This document shows positions 9,070 to 17,293 of a stretch of 64,000 nucleotides of DNA, piece by piece; within the stretch, counting starts at the first letter, position 1; every line of letters starts with the position of its first letter. Source of the stretch: Desulfoglaeba alkanexedens ALDC. GTDB lineage: Bacteria > Desulfobacterota > Syntrophobacteria > Syntrophobacterales > DSM-9756. Under the pieces are notes generated by a model. That model made no database searches. It saw only the letters and a program-made list of their open reading frames with translations, and had not been told where the DNA came from. The stretch spans positions 1,054,001 through 1,118,000 of the forward strand of contig NZ_CP040098.1 in assembly GCF_005377625.1 (NCBI RefSeq). Direction: 5' to 3'. A program made the translations under genes and the position numbers.

Positions 9070-10539
9070 CTAGGATATGATGTTGTGCTCGATGGCCTGT
9101 CCCATATAGTGCACACCGCCCTTTCGGCGAGTGATTTCATCCGTCTTGTCTCCACGCCGGTATCTTTCCGCCGTGCGGACCAACGCCTCCGCCCAGAATC
9201 CGTTGCCCACCGCATGAATGTGCGTGTAGCCGCCTAGGCAGTTCTTATAACACAATCCATCCCAGCCTTTCACTATCCCGTGCCCTTTTTGAACCCGAAA
9301 CACCAGCGGCACATCCGGAGACAGGTCGACAACCTTAGAGTAATGGAACTCGTGACCCCGGATCAACCGCCCGGCCGGCACGAAGGGATTTTCCCCGACG
9401 CATTCGAGGATCGCGTAGCCGTGGCCCTGGGGTCTTCGTTCGAGAACCACATCGCAGGGAAACACCCCGCACATGGGATAGAATCCCCCTTGATGGTGGA
9501 TGCCACGGCTCAAAAACATCAACCCCCCACACTCGGCGTACACCGGCAGCCCCTCCTCAACGGCCTGCCCGATGGAATCCCGCAATCCCTTGTTGGTCGT
9601 CAGCCCGTTCAGGTGCGTCTCCGGAAACCCCCCGCCGATGTAGAGCGCATCCACAGGCGGCAGCACCTCACACTGGAAGCTGTCGATGAACTTCACAGCC
9701 GCGCCTTGCTTCTCCAACGCTTCGAGGTTTTCAGGATAGTAAAACTGAAAGGCGGCATCCCTCACGATCCCGATGGTCACTTGAGCGCGCCCCTGCAGCC
9801 GGTTTCGTTCCCGGCCGCTCGACGGCACCCATCCCAGTGGGTCCGCTCTGTCGGCCACCTCCCGCAATCCGTCCAGATCCACGCCTTCACGGATCCTTTC
9901 GGCAACGTGCGCGACCGCCGCCTGCAGTTCCCCGTGCTCCTGCGGCGGGACCAGTCCCATGTGTCGTTCCGGGAAGAAATTGACACCCTCTTTGGGAATC
10001 ACCCCCAGAACGGGCACGCCGCAGGAGCCTTCAATGGCTTCCCTGACGACGCGTTCATGGCGGCTGCCGGCCACTCGGTTTACGATGACGCCCGAAACAC
10101 GCACCTCCGGATCCAGCCTCTGGCAACCCAGCACCAGCGCCGCCGTGGTTCGCGTCACTTTCGTGGCGTCCACCACGAGCACCACGGGCACCTTGAGGAG
10201 CTTGGCCAGTTCCGCGCTGGAGCAACTTCCTTGAGCGTCCAGCCCGTCGTAAAGACCCCGGTTACCCTCGATCACGCTGATGTCGCACGCCCCGGAACGC
10301 CCCACAAACGACTCGACGATCTCGTCCGCCGACATCAAAAAGGGATCCAAATTGTAGCAAGGCTCTCCCGCCGCCAGACTCAACCACCCCGCATCGATGT
10401 AGTCGGGTCCCTTCTTGAAAGGAGCCACGCGGATGCCATGGTGGCGCCTCCAAGCTGCGATCAGGCCAAGGGATACCAGCGTCTTTCCCGACCCTCCCCG
10501 CAGGGCCGCGATCATCAGCCTCGGTCGTCTATAAAGCAT
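9070..10539 (-). CDS. dsrN: DsrN, siroheme/cobyrinate a,c-diamide synthase family
   Basis: 489 residues of the CobB/CbiA family. An N-terminal dethiobiotin-synthetase-like ATPase domain has the P-loop ALRGGSGKTLVSLG (about residues 12-25). The C-terminal class-I glutamine amidotransferase domain has its nucleophile cysteine in YAECGGLMFLS. Known role of the dsr-linked member: ATP- and glutamine-dependent amidation of siroheme for sulfite reductase. The B12 homologue acts on cobyrinate. Position between dsrB and dsrC favours DsrN, although a double role in B12 synthesis cannot be excluded. It lies 59 bp after dsrB. Confidence 0.9.
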   Translation of the reverse strand: MLYRRPRLMIAALRGGSGKTLVSLGLIAAWRRHHGIRVAPFKKGPDYIDAGWLSLAAGEPCYNLDPFLMSADEIVESFVGRSGACDISVIEGNRGLYDGLDAQGSCSSAELAKLLKVPVVLVVDATKVTRTTAALVLGCQRLDPEVRVSGVIVNRVAGSRHERVVREAIEGSCGVPVLGVIPKEGVNFFPERHMGLVPPQEHGELQAAVAHVAERIREGVDLDGLREVADRADPLGWVPSSGRERNRLQGRAQVTIGIVRDAAFQFYYPENLEALEKQGAAVKFIDSFQCEVLPPVDALYIGGGFPETHLNGLTTNKGLRDSIGQAVEEGLPVYAECGGLMFLSRGIHHQGGFYPMCGVFPCDVVLERRPQGHGYAILECVGENPFVPAGRLIRGHEFHYSKVVDLSPDVPLVFRVQKGHGIVKGWDGLCYKNCLGGYTHIHAVGNGFWAEALVRTAERYRRGDKTDEITRRKGGVHYMGQAIEHNIIS

Positions 10540-10598
10540 GCGAGCGAGCTTCCCGGGGCACCGGCAGCCGCGAGCCGCCGGCGCCCTTGCTCAGGATC

Positions 10599-11699
10599 CT
10601 AGAACTTGAACTGGGTTGTGGTTCGCCACGTGGTCATCGCCAACCGATAGTCGTCGATGTGCTCGAACCGGAACTCCAGCCCCGTCTTTTCGAAGAAGCG
10701 TTCCCACCCGATGCGATCGATCCATTCCGCCATCCGCTCGTAACGCCGAGCGTCGGACGCGTAGGTATCGAGGATCTTCTTGATCGTCTGGACCACGGTC
10801 GGCCAGCGCGGCGGTTCGTTGGGGATGTAAGGAACGGCCAGCTTCGAAAACTTGGGAGCGGTACGAGAGTTGGACACCTTGCCGCCCACCCACAAGGCGA
10901 CCCCGTCGCCGTCCTGGTTGGCGATGGGAAGCGCCGGACACATGGTGTAGCAGTTCCCGCAGAACATGCAGCGGGCGTTGTTGATTTCGACGCTCTTGTA
11001 CTCGCCGACCTTCTTCGGCTTGATCGCTGCCGTCGGGCAGGCGGCGATGACCAGCGGGATTTCGCACACGTTCTGGACGCGCTCATGCTCGACAAACGGC
11101 GGCTTGCGGTGGACACCCAAAATGGCGATATCCGAACAGTGCACCGCTCCACACATATTGAGGCAGCACGCCAGCGAGATGCGGACTTGAGCCGGCAGCT
11201 TGTGGCTCCCGAAGTAGTCGAACAGTTCGTCCATGACCGACTTGACGATACCCGACGCATCAATGGCCGGCGTGTGGCAGTGGACCCATCCCTGGGTGTG
11301 GACGATGTTCGTCACACAGGCTCCCGTGCCGCCCAGCGGAAACCAGTTGCCCCTGCTCTTCAGGTCATCGATGAGCGGCTGCAACTTGGACTTGTCGTCC
11401 ACCATAAATTCGATGTTGTTCCGGGTGGTCCAACGCACATAACCGCCGCAATGCTTGTCGGCAATATCACAGATATCCCGGATCAAATCCACGCTGACCA
11501 GCCGGCAGGCGCCCACGCGCACCGTGTAGACTTCGGCGCCCGTCTCGGAAACGTGCACCAGTACACCTGGCTGAAGGATTTCATGGTACTTCCACTTCCC
11601 GTAGTTGTCCTTGATGACCGGCGGGAAGAATCTGTCGTACTTCGGAGGACCAATATCCGTGAGGCGGTCTTTCATAAGGTCGCTGGGATCGAACGGCAT
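10599..11699 (-). CDS. dsrB: Dissimilatory sulfite reductase beta subunit
   Basis: The beta subunit of the alpha2beta2 siroheme enzyme that reduces sulfite in the cytosol; DsrB binds the catalytic siroheme-[4Fe-4S] centre. 366 residues. Siroheme/cluster cysteines lie in GTGACVTNI (about residues 128-136) and [18 protein letters not shown] (about residue 175). An inserted ferredoxin domain carries [12 protein letters not shown] near residue 233. GGGAGG precedes the ATG at 11699, 12 bp after dsrA, so the two are translated from one message. Confidence 0.98.
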   Translation of the reverse strand: MPFDPSDLMKDRLTDIGPPKYDRFFPPVIKDNYGKWKYHEILQPGVLVHVSETGAEVYTVRVGACRLVSVDLIRDICDIADKHCGGYVRWTTRNNIEFMVDDKSKLQPLIDDLKSRGNWFPLGGTGACVTNIVHTQGWVHCHTPAIDASGIVKSVMDELFDYFGSHKLPAQVRISLACCLNMCGAVHCSDIAILGVHRKPPFVEHERVQNVCEIPLVIAACPTAAIKPKKVGEYKSVEINNARCMFCGNCYTMCPALPIANQDGDGVALWVGGKVSNSRTAPKFSKLAVPYIPNEPPRWPTVVQTIKKILDTYASDARRYERMAEWIDRIGWERFFEKTGLEFRFEHIDDYRLAMTTWRTTTQFKF

Positions 11700-11711
11700 A
11701 ACTTCACCTCC

Positions 11712-12986
11712 CTAGGCCTGATGGCGTTTGCGGTAACCCTCGGCATCGTGTTCCCAGCCGCCGGGCACGTCCGCCGGATCGTAGAAGATGTACGGATTAT
11801 AACGCGGCGTGTTGATCATCCGCGGATCGGGCTGCAGTTCCGTGGCTTTAAGGAATGCTTTCATCCCGAGTCTCTGGATGAGTTCACCAAGACGCTCGCG
11901 GTTCTTCCCGTTTTCCATCCACCAATCCCACATCTTTTCGACGAAGGATTTGAACTCTTCGTAGGGAGGCTCCATCTTCATGAAAGGAATGACCACGCTG
12001 CTCATCTGCGCGCCTTCCAAAATCGGAGCCTTGGCACCCACCAGAATCGTGGCACCGGTGTCTTCACCCGGCTTGAGAGCCCGCGGCATCACGTTGATGC
12101 AATGCATGCACCGGGTACACTCTTCATCCCGGATCTTCAGGGTCTTTCCATCCCATTGCATGCAGCGGGTGGGACACTTGCGGATCACTTCTTCCTGGAT
12201 GTCCAGAGCGCGATTTTCGGTGCCGTGAGCCCCGCCGTTGGGGACCAGTTCCCCGCCCACGTAGGCTCGAACCGCATCCTGGTCGATGCGGATCTTGTCA
12301 CGCCAGGTACCGATGATGGAGCAGTCCGCGCGGGCGATGGCCGCAACACAGTCGTTGGGACAACCGGAAGTTTTGAACTTGAACTTGTAGGGAAACATGG
12401 GACGGTGAAGCTCGTCCTGGTACGTCATGGTAAGGTCGTAGGTGATGTCCTGCGTGTTCAGGCACGACCATTCGCAACGGGCCTTGCCGATGCAGCAGGA
12501 AGGGGTCCGAAGGTTGGAACCGGAGCCGCCCAGGTCCATGCCCAGCTGGTGGGTCAGTTCGTAGAAAATCGGTTCCAGCTGATCCGTAGTGGTACCGAGC
12601 AGAATGATGTCCCCCGTGGACCCGTGCATGTTGGTCAGGCCGCTGCCCCTGGCTTCCCAAAGATCACAAAGCTTGCGAAGAATTTCGGTTGAATAGAATT
12701 TGCTCGCGGGCTGATTCACGCGCAAGGTGTGAAAATGAGCCACCTTTGGAAACAGGTCAGGGCGGTCCGAATACCGGCCGATCACGCCGCCGCCGTAACC
12801 GAAGACGCCCACAATGCCGCCGTGCTTCCAGTGGCCCTCCTTCTCCTCATAGGACAGCTCCAGCTGTCCCAAAAGATCTTCGCACATGGCGCTCTTGGCC
12901 GCCATGCGCTTGATGTCCGCCACGAAACTCGGCCATGGCCCCTTTTCCAGTTCGTCGAGCAGGGGGGTTGCGTGTTTCAACGCCAT
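11712..12986 (-). CDS. dsrA: Dissimilatory sulfite reductase alpha subunit
   Basis: Partner of DsrB in the six-electron reduction of sulfite. 424 residues, close to the usual 430. Visible are the siroheme/cluster region ([16 protein letters not shown] near residue 172), [20 protein letters not shown] near 207, and an inserted ferredoxin module with CPTRCMQW and [15 protein letters not shown] (about residues 270-305). It is preceded by dsrD, not followed by it. AAAGGAGG-like DNA lies just before the ATG. Confidence 0.98.
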   Translation of the reverse strand: MALKHATPLLDELEKGPWPSFVADIKRMAAKSAMCEDLLGQLELSYEEKEGHWKHGGIVGVFGYGGGVIGRYSDRPDLFPKVAHFHTLRVNQPASKFYSTEILRKLCDLWEARGSGLTNMHGSTGDIILLGTTTDQLEPIFYELTHQLGMDLGGSGSNLRTPSCCIGKARCEWSCLNTQDITYDLTMTYQDELHRPMFPYKFKFKTSGCPNDCVAAIARADCSIIGTWRDKIRIDQDAVRAYVGGELVPNGGAHGTENRALDIQEEVIRKCPTRCMQWDGKTLKIRDEECTRCMHCINVMPRALKPGEDTGATILVGAKAPILEGAQMSSVVIPFMKMEPPYEEFKSFVEKMWDWWMENGKNRERLGELIQRLGMKAFLKATELQPDPRMINTPRYNPYIFYDPADVPGGWEHDAEGYRKRHQA

Positions 12987-13166
12987 TCTTCATACCTCCT
13001 TTAAGGGTTCTCCACTTCAGCACTCAGCTCGCCATCCTCGCACTGTCGCTGAATCGGGCCTATGCACGGAGCATCGGGGCCGCGATCACCTTTCCCCGAC
13101 CTCTTGTCCGAGAAAGCGGTTGTCCCAAACTTCCCGGCGGCAGCTAGGAACCAGCGCCCAGCACAC

Positions 13167-13403
13167 TCAGGCCATGCCTTTCTCTTCCTTCTCCAGGTCG
13201 CCTTCCGAGGGAAGCATGTACATGGTCGTGCTGCCGCTGGACCAATACCTGATCTTTCCCTCGGTCACCAGCTCATTGATGAGCTTCTTGGCCTGACGCA
13301 TGCCAAGATCCGGGACGGCCTTGCAGAGGTCGTTAAAGTAAAGCTTTGATTTTTTTTGACTTTTCATGTATTCCATGATCTTTTGTTTCGCCTCTTCGCT
13401 CAT
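13167..13403 (-). CDS. dsrD: DsrD, allosteric activator of sulfite reductase
   Basis: 78 residues, exactly the size of classical DsrD, with the winged-helix sequence KLYFNDLCKAVPDLGMRQAK and a lysine-rich helix. Earlier proposed to bind DNA, it is now known to stimulate DsrAB activity directly. The ATG at 13403 follows AAGGAGA; the open frame extends further upstream but has no better start. It lies 180 bp upstream of dsrA and would be first in the operon. In Desulfovibrio and many other sulfate reducers dsrD follows dsrB, so the order here is different. Confidence 0.95.
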   Translation of the reverse strand: MSEEAKQKIMEYMKSQKKSKLYFNDLCKAVPDLGMRQAKKLINELVTEGKIRYWSSGSTTMYMLPSEGDLEKEEKGMA

Positions 13404-13518
13404 CTCGTTCTCCTTTGCGTAAGGGCTTCCAAGAACCTCTAAACAACAAAGGGGTTCTCCCCTCTGACCGACCCTCCGGTGAATTGACAAAGTGAATCGT
13501 TTCACTCATGCTGGCTCC

Positions 13519-13548
13519 TCTATAAACTCGCACCTCGAGCCTTGTCAA
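13519..13548 (-). promoter_or_regulatory. Candidate promoter of the dsr operon
   Basis: On the minus strand TTGACA (13548-13543) and TATAGA (13524-13519) are separated by 18 bases, about 115 bp before dsrD. The -35 box is perfect and the -10 box moderate. It is the best promoter-like sequence upstream of the operon. Confidence 0.55.
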
Positions 13549-13614
13549 TAGAAAATCAGGAAAAATGGGCTCCTGCGGCGTGCCGGGAGGGTTCCCGGCG
13601 GGTCCCGCCCAGCC

Positions 13615-13644
13615 TTGACACATCCATCTGTCCCCTGTTAGGGT
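13615..13644 (+). promoter_or_regulatory. Possible promoter of the TPR gene
   Basis: A perfect TTGACA (13615-13620) is followed after 18 bases by a poor -10 box, TAGGGT (13639-13644), about 55 bp before the TPR gene. It would drive transcription away from the dsr promoter. Confidence 0.35.
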
Positions 13645-13699
13645 GCTGAGGTGCGACCAAGCATGTGTCGATTCCGAACGATTCACGAAAGGACCAACG

Positions 13700-14332
13700 A
13701 TGACCGCGGACACCCCGCAAACGCAAGACCTGCAAAGGGATCTAAACCAGTATATTCGGTACCTTAAGGAACGGATCTTCTTCGAACCCGAATCCCCCGT
13801 GTTCCACTATAATTTGGGACTCGCGTATGCCCGCAAGGGGCTTACCGACGAAGCCATCTCCGAGTTCGCACAAGCCATCGAACACGATCCTTCACTGGCT
13901 CAGGCCTACGTGAACCTTGGCGGCCTCTATTTTCAGAAAAGGGACCTGGACCGCTGCATCCAAGTCAACCTGCAGGCGGTGGCCATCAACCCGAACCTGG
14001 CCATGGCTCACAGCAACCTCGGTTTCGCCTACCTCCAGAAGGGGGACCTGGAGAACGCCATCGCCTCATGCCGCCGGGCCATCAGCCTCATGCCGGGGCT
14101 GGTGCAGGCCCACAACAACCTGGCGGCGGCCCTTCTCAGGAGTGACGAACCGGAGGCCAGCATCGAAGCTTCCCTGGAGGCGTTGCGGCTTGACGAACGC
14201 TTCGCCCCCGCCCACTACAATCTGGCGGCCGCCTACAGGCTTCTGGGGGATCCCACCAGGGCGGAACATCATCTGGATCAGGCCAGGGCCTTGGGCTACC
14301 CGGTGGAAGAGGAACACGGCCGTTCCCATTAG
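13700..14332 (+). CDS. Tetratricopeptide-repeat protein
   Basis: 210 residues, no signal peptide. About five TPR units run from residue 35 to the end; alternating signatures such as NLGLAYARKGLTDEAISEF, NLGGLYFQKRDLDRCIQV and NLGFAYLQKGDLENAIA are clear. TPRs form a protein-binding superhelix; the partner is unknown. GAAAGGA precedes the ATG at 13700. It is divergent from the dsr operon and followed 42 bp later by an FKBP-type isomerase, so the pair may help assemble or stabilise proteins of this locus (inference). Confidence 0.85.
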   Translation: MTADTPQTQDLQRDLNQYIRYLKERIFFEPESPVFHYNLGLAYARKGLTDEAISEFAQAIEHDPSLAQAYVNLGGLYFQKRDLDRCIQVNLQAVAINPNLAMAHSNLGFAYLQKGDLENAIASCRRAISLMPGLVQAHNNLAAALLRSDEPEASIEASLEALRLDERFAPAHYNLAAAYRLLGDPTRAEHHLDQARALGYPVEEEHGRSH

Positions 14333-14374
14333 CCGAAGTCGATCCCACTCGATCTCGGGAAAGAGTACCGCCTC

Positions 14375-14893
14375 ATGGAAATCCTGAAAGACCGCTTCGT
14401 CATCGTTGAATATTCCGTCCAGCTGGACGACGGCAGTTACGTCAAGGGCGAAAACCGTCCGGCATCCCTCAATTTCATCGCCGGTTACAGCCAGGTGTTG
14501 CCTGCTCTGGAAGAGCGGCTTCTGGGGCTTGAAGAGGGCCGGGAAGTCCGATTCGTGATCCCGGCGCGGGAAGCCTTCGGGGATCGCGATCCGAAACAGG
14601 TCAAATGGCGGAGCTACGAGGAGTTTCCGCAGGGCCGGGATCTCCAGGAGGGCAAGTGGGTCATCGCCACCAACGATCACACCGGGGTTCAGTACAGCTG
14701 TTTCGTAGTGGAAAGGGACGACCGGGGCGTCCGGCTGGACTACAACCACCCGCTGGCGGGAAAGGATTTGCACTATCGGGTCAGGGTGGTTAAGGTCAGG
14801 CCCGCCGAAGCGAGCGAATTGGAACAGCTTCGACCCTGTGAACACGGAACGGGCGGCTCCATGCCCCCGTCTTCGCAGCCTTCGCTTCACTGA
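14375..14893 (+). CDS. FKBP-type peptidyl-prolyl isomerase, SlyD-like
   Basis: 172 residues. The FKBP core is split by an insert-in-flap domain: DDGSYVKGENRPASLNFIAG, then PALEERLLGLEEGREVRFVI, an inserted chaperone domain, and the closing DYNHPLAGKDLHYRVRVV (about residues 124-141). This is the SlyD layout: proline isomerisation plus holdase activity. The usual long His/Cys nickel tail is reduced here to a short CEHGTGG-type end. It is probably cotranscribed with the TPR gene. Confidence 0.88.
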   Translation: MEILKDRFVIVEYSVQLDDGSYVKGENRPASLNFIAGYSQVLPALEERLLGLEEGREVRFVIPAREAFGDRDPKQVKWRSYEEFPQGRDLQEGKWVIATNDHTGVQYSCFVVERDDRGVRLDYNHPLAGKDLHYRVRVVKVRPAEASELEQLRPCEHGTGGSMPPSSQPSLH

Positions 14894-14930
14894 ACGGGAC
14901 GGTCGGAGGCTGTCTGAGAATACCCTTCGG

Positions 14931-15060
14931 TCGCGGCCAAGCCCGCTCCTACCGATAACGGCAAACTGGGCCGACCCCCTGTAGGGGCTGGCTTGCCGGC
15001 GATCAGGGTCAACGGAACATTGCCGATTTTACGGGTCGCGGCCAAGCCCGCTCCTACAGG
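14931..15060. repeat. REP-like repeats (GCGGCCAAGCCCGCTCCTAC)
   Basis: The unit GTCGCGGCCAAGCCCGCTCC followed by TAC occurs twice (near 14932 and 15035). Between them is an inverted relative, TGTAGGGGCTGGCTTGCCGG. Such units are typical repetitive extragenic palindromes. A looser relative occurs near 62615-62670. This forms the left part of the gene-free gap 14894-15640. Confidence 0.75.
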
Positions 15061-15115
15061 AATAAGGTACCTCAGTGCCCGACTTTCATGATCTTGTTTT
15101 GGACAAGATCATGGC

Positions 15116-15610
15116 AGCGTTCTAAAGCGGAGACCTTAAGCAAAAAAGGTTAACGAAGGTCAAAAAATCCCCCCTCTCCCCCTCCCCTTAATCCCCTCTC
15201 ACAAGGGAAGGGGAAATAGAATGGGTGCAGATCTTTTGCTTCTTGTTCCCAAGCTCCAGCTTGGGAACACACAACTGTGCAGAAGCTCCAGCTTCCGTGA
15301 GGCTATTCCCAAGCGAGAGCTTGGGAACGAGGGGAAAGACCACTTCGAGATCCTGGCGAGCTCCCTAGAAAGACAGCGCGTTTCAGCTGTAGCAGGAGGG
15401 AAGCTGGAGCTTCCCGGGCAGGGCGTTCCCAAGCTGGAGCTTGGGAACGAGGGGAAAACTCCCCCTCTCTCTTGATGGGAGAGGGTTGGGGTGAGGGTGA
15501 GAAAGTTAACGTATGTCAATCAGTTACATTCCCATCCCCTTAATCCACTCTCACAAGGGAGGGGAAAATAGAATTTGGCATCAAATATTAGATCTATTAT
15601 TTTTTACGCT
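15116..15610. mobile_element. Composite repeat element (MITE-like), 495 bp copy
   Basis: Begins AGCGTTCTAAAG and ends TTTTTTACGCT, so the outermost 5 bases are inverted repeats (AGCGT/ACGCT). If the neighbouring TGGC/ACCA is counted the ends become longer but imperfect. Inside are the GTTCCCAAG palindrome family (15245, 15304, 15423), a block starting CCACTTCGAGATCCTGG that recurs at about 41952 and 62810, and both CCCCTCCCC hairpin families. There is no transposase gene, so it is a non-autonomous element at best. No clear target duplication is seen for this copy. Confidence 0.7.
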
Positions 15611-15640
15611 ACCAAGCTCTTAAACGAGACCGCCGGGCCC

Positions 15641-15970
15641 TCAGATCCTGCGGCTTCCATACCACCGGCAGAAGTCGAGGAGGGCGAGGGATCGGGGTTC
15701 ATCCCTCAGAAGACCCCGGCACAGGTCGAACAGGTCCTTGTGGAACTGCCGGTAGCGCTGATCATTGGAGTGTGCGGCGAAAAACTCGTTGAGGATGGCG
15801 TCGGCGCGGACGGCCGAATCGCTGCAGATGCGTTCCCGAGGGTCCTTGGGCTCCTGGAACGGATCCCAGTTCTCATAGCCGATCCGAAGGATACGTTCCC
15901 GGCCCCGCTTGGACATCCCATCGAAGATCGCTCGCTTCTTGAGCTCGTATTCTTCTCGGTCTTCCGTCAT
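15641..15970 (-). CDS. Conserved protein of unknown function next to the siroheme decarboxylase
   Basis: 109 residues, charged, no signal or membrane segment, with a pattern such as KKRAIFDGMSKRGRERILRI followed by WDPFQEPKDPRE and a helical C-terminal half ending FCRWYGS. I do not recognise a named domain. The ATG at 15970 has AAGGATGG upstream; a start at 16036 would overlap ahbAB by 23 bp. The close spacing on the same strand suggests cotranscription with the siroheme decarboxylase gene. Confidence 0.65.
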   Translation of the reverse strand: MTEDREEYELKKRAIFDGMSKRGRERILRIGYENWDPFQEPKDPRERICSDSAVRADAILNEFFAAHSNDQRYRQFHKDLFDLCRGLLRDEPRSLALLDFCRWYGSRRI

Positions 15971-16013
15971 TTCCCATCCTTGAAATAGGTCGTTGAGCCC
16001 GAACGTCGAGAGG

Positions 16014-17030
16014 TCAATCGCGACTCCCTTCCTCATCCGCCGGGTCTTCCCAGAAGAGTTTCAGCCGGATCTTTTTGAATTCCCGGGTGCTGAAAAGGAT
16101 CCGATGGTCACGTATGGCGATCGCCTCCGAGAGGCGTTCCGCCGCCGCGCGGCATTCATCTTCCGTTCGGCCGTGGATCATGGCGTAGAGGTTGTACGGC
16201 CATTCCGGCCTGGCGGGCCGATGGTAGCAGTGACTCACCTCCGAATGGGCCGCCAGAATGTTCCCCAACCCGTCGATACGTTCTTCCGGACAACGCCAGA
16301 CCACCATCCCGTTGGCGGCGAAACCCACTTCTCTGTGATTGAGCACCGCTGCGAAACGGCGGATCCAACCCGTATTGGTCCAATGGACAATGAGCTTCAT
16401 CAATTCCGTTTCCGGCATGCCCAGTTCTTCGGCCCATACCTTGAAGGGCCTTGAGACCAAGGGCAAGTCTTCCTGGAGGCACCGCGCCACGCGGATGTTG
16501 GTACTGGAAGGCTGAAAGGGGGCGCCGGTTTCCAGCCTGGGGAGCGTGAAGGCTCCAGGGGCGCCATCGACGGCGTCTTCGTCGAGCAGGTCCAGCACCA
16601 CGGCGAGCTTGTATTTTCTGAGAGCCGGAAGGATGAGCGTCGGCCAGCCGCCGGCTCGGATCGATAGGGTTTCGACCACGGTCTCCAGCGATCTTCCGGG
16701 CGGAACCGCCACCGTGAACCACAGGTTGTACGAAGCCGGCCGCAGGTAATTATGACTCACCCCGGGATACGCGTTCACCGCTCGGACCGCCGCGTCCAGG
16801 CAATCTTCCGGAACCGCCATGGCAACCAGGCTGCTTTGATAGCCCAAGGCCCCTGTGTTGAAAATGGCGCTGATCTGGCGGACTCGCTGCTGCTTTTTCA
16901 ATTCCTCGATGCGGCCGATGACTTCGCCTTCCTCCAACCCCAGCCTTTCGCCCAAGCGGCGATAAGGCTCCGGGTCGATGGGAAAAGAGCGCTGCAGTCG
17001 ATCCATGATCAATCGGTTTTCGTTGTCCAA
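16014..17030 (-). CDS. Fused siroheme decarboxylase AhbA-AhbB
   Basis: 338 residues made of two Lrp/AsnC-like halves, each a winged helix plus a ferredoxin-like fold. The first half (to about residue 150) starts LDNENRLIMDRLQRSFPID and resembles AhbA. The second (from about 175) starts STNIRVARCLQEDLPLVSRP and resembles AhbB, with RRFAAVLNHREVGF and CYHRPARPEWPYNLYAMIHG. Known reaction: removal of two acetate carboxyls from siroheme to give didecarboxysiroheme, a step in the alternative heme pathway of sulfate reducers. The usual partners are separate proteins; here they are one chain. The TTG at 17030 is chosen because AAAGGAGAA lies 7 bases upstream. Confidence 0.85.
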   Translation of the reverse strand: MDNENRLIMDRLQRSFPIDPEPYRRLGERLGLEEGEVIGRIEELKKQQRVRQISAIFNTGALGYQSSLVAMAVPEDCLDAAVRAVNAYPGVSHNYLRPASYNLWFTVAVPPGRSLETVVETLSIRAGGWPTLILPALRKYKLAVVLDLLDEDAVDGAPGAFTLPRLETGAPFQPSSTNIRVARCLQEDLPLVSRPFKVWAEELGMPETELMKLIVHWTNTGWIRRFAAVLNHREVGFAANGMVVWRCPEERIDGLGNILAAHSEVSHCYHRPARPEWPYNLYAMIHGRTEDECRAAAERLSEAIAIRDHRILFSTREFKKIRLKLFWEDPADEEGSRD

Positions 17031-17293
17031 GTCGCTTCTCCTTTGACTCCCGGACGTTCCGGCGATCGGAGGCGCACCGGCTCGTGCAGTATAAGCTTCC
17101 CGTTCACCCGCTGACAAGGAAAGAGGGCGCGCGTTTCGGCTTCCCAAAGCGCAAGCTCACGTCGCACGGTCTTGGAAAGGCGAGTGGATCGTGGTATAGG
17201 GAGGCTCGCCTCTTCAGAAGTCGTCTCCACCGGGCGGAGGCACCCCTGAACGACCGGAAACCGGCGAGACCGGTATTGGCGCAAGGAAGGATC

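Noticed and set aside
10587-12692. 701-residue plus-strand frame over dsrAB
   Set aside because: Antisense shadow; dsrA and dsrB are unambiguous on the other strand.
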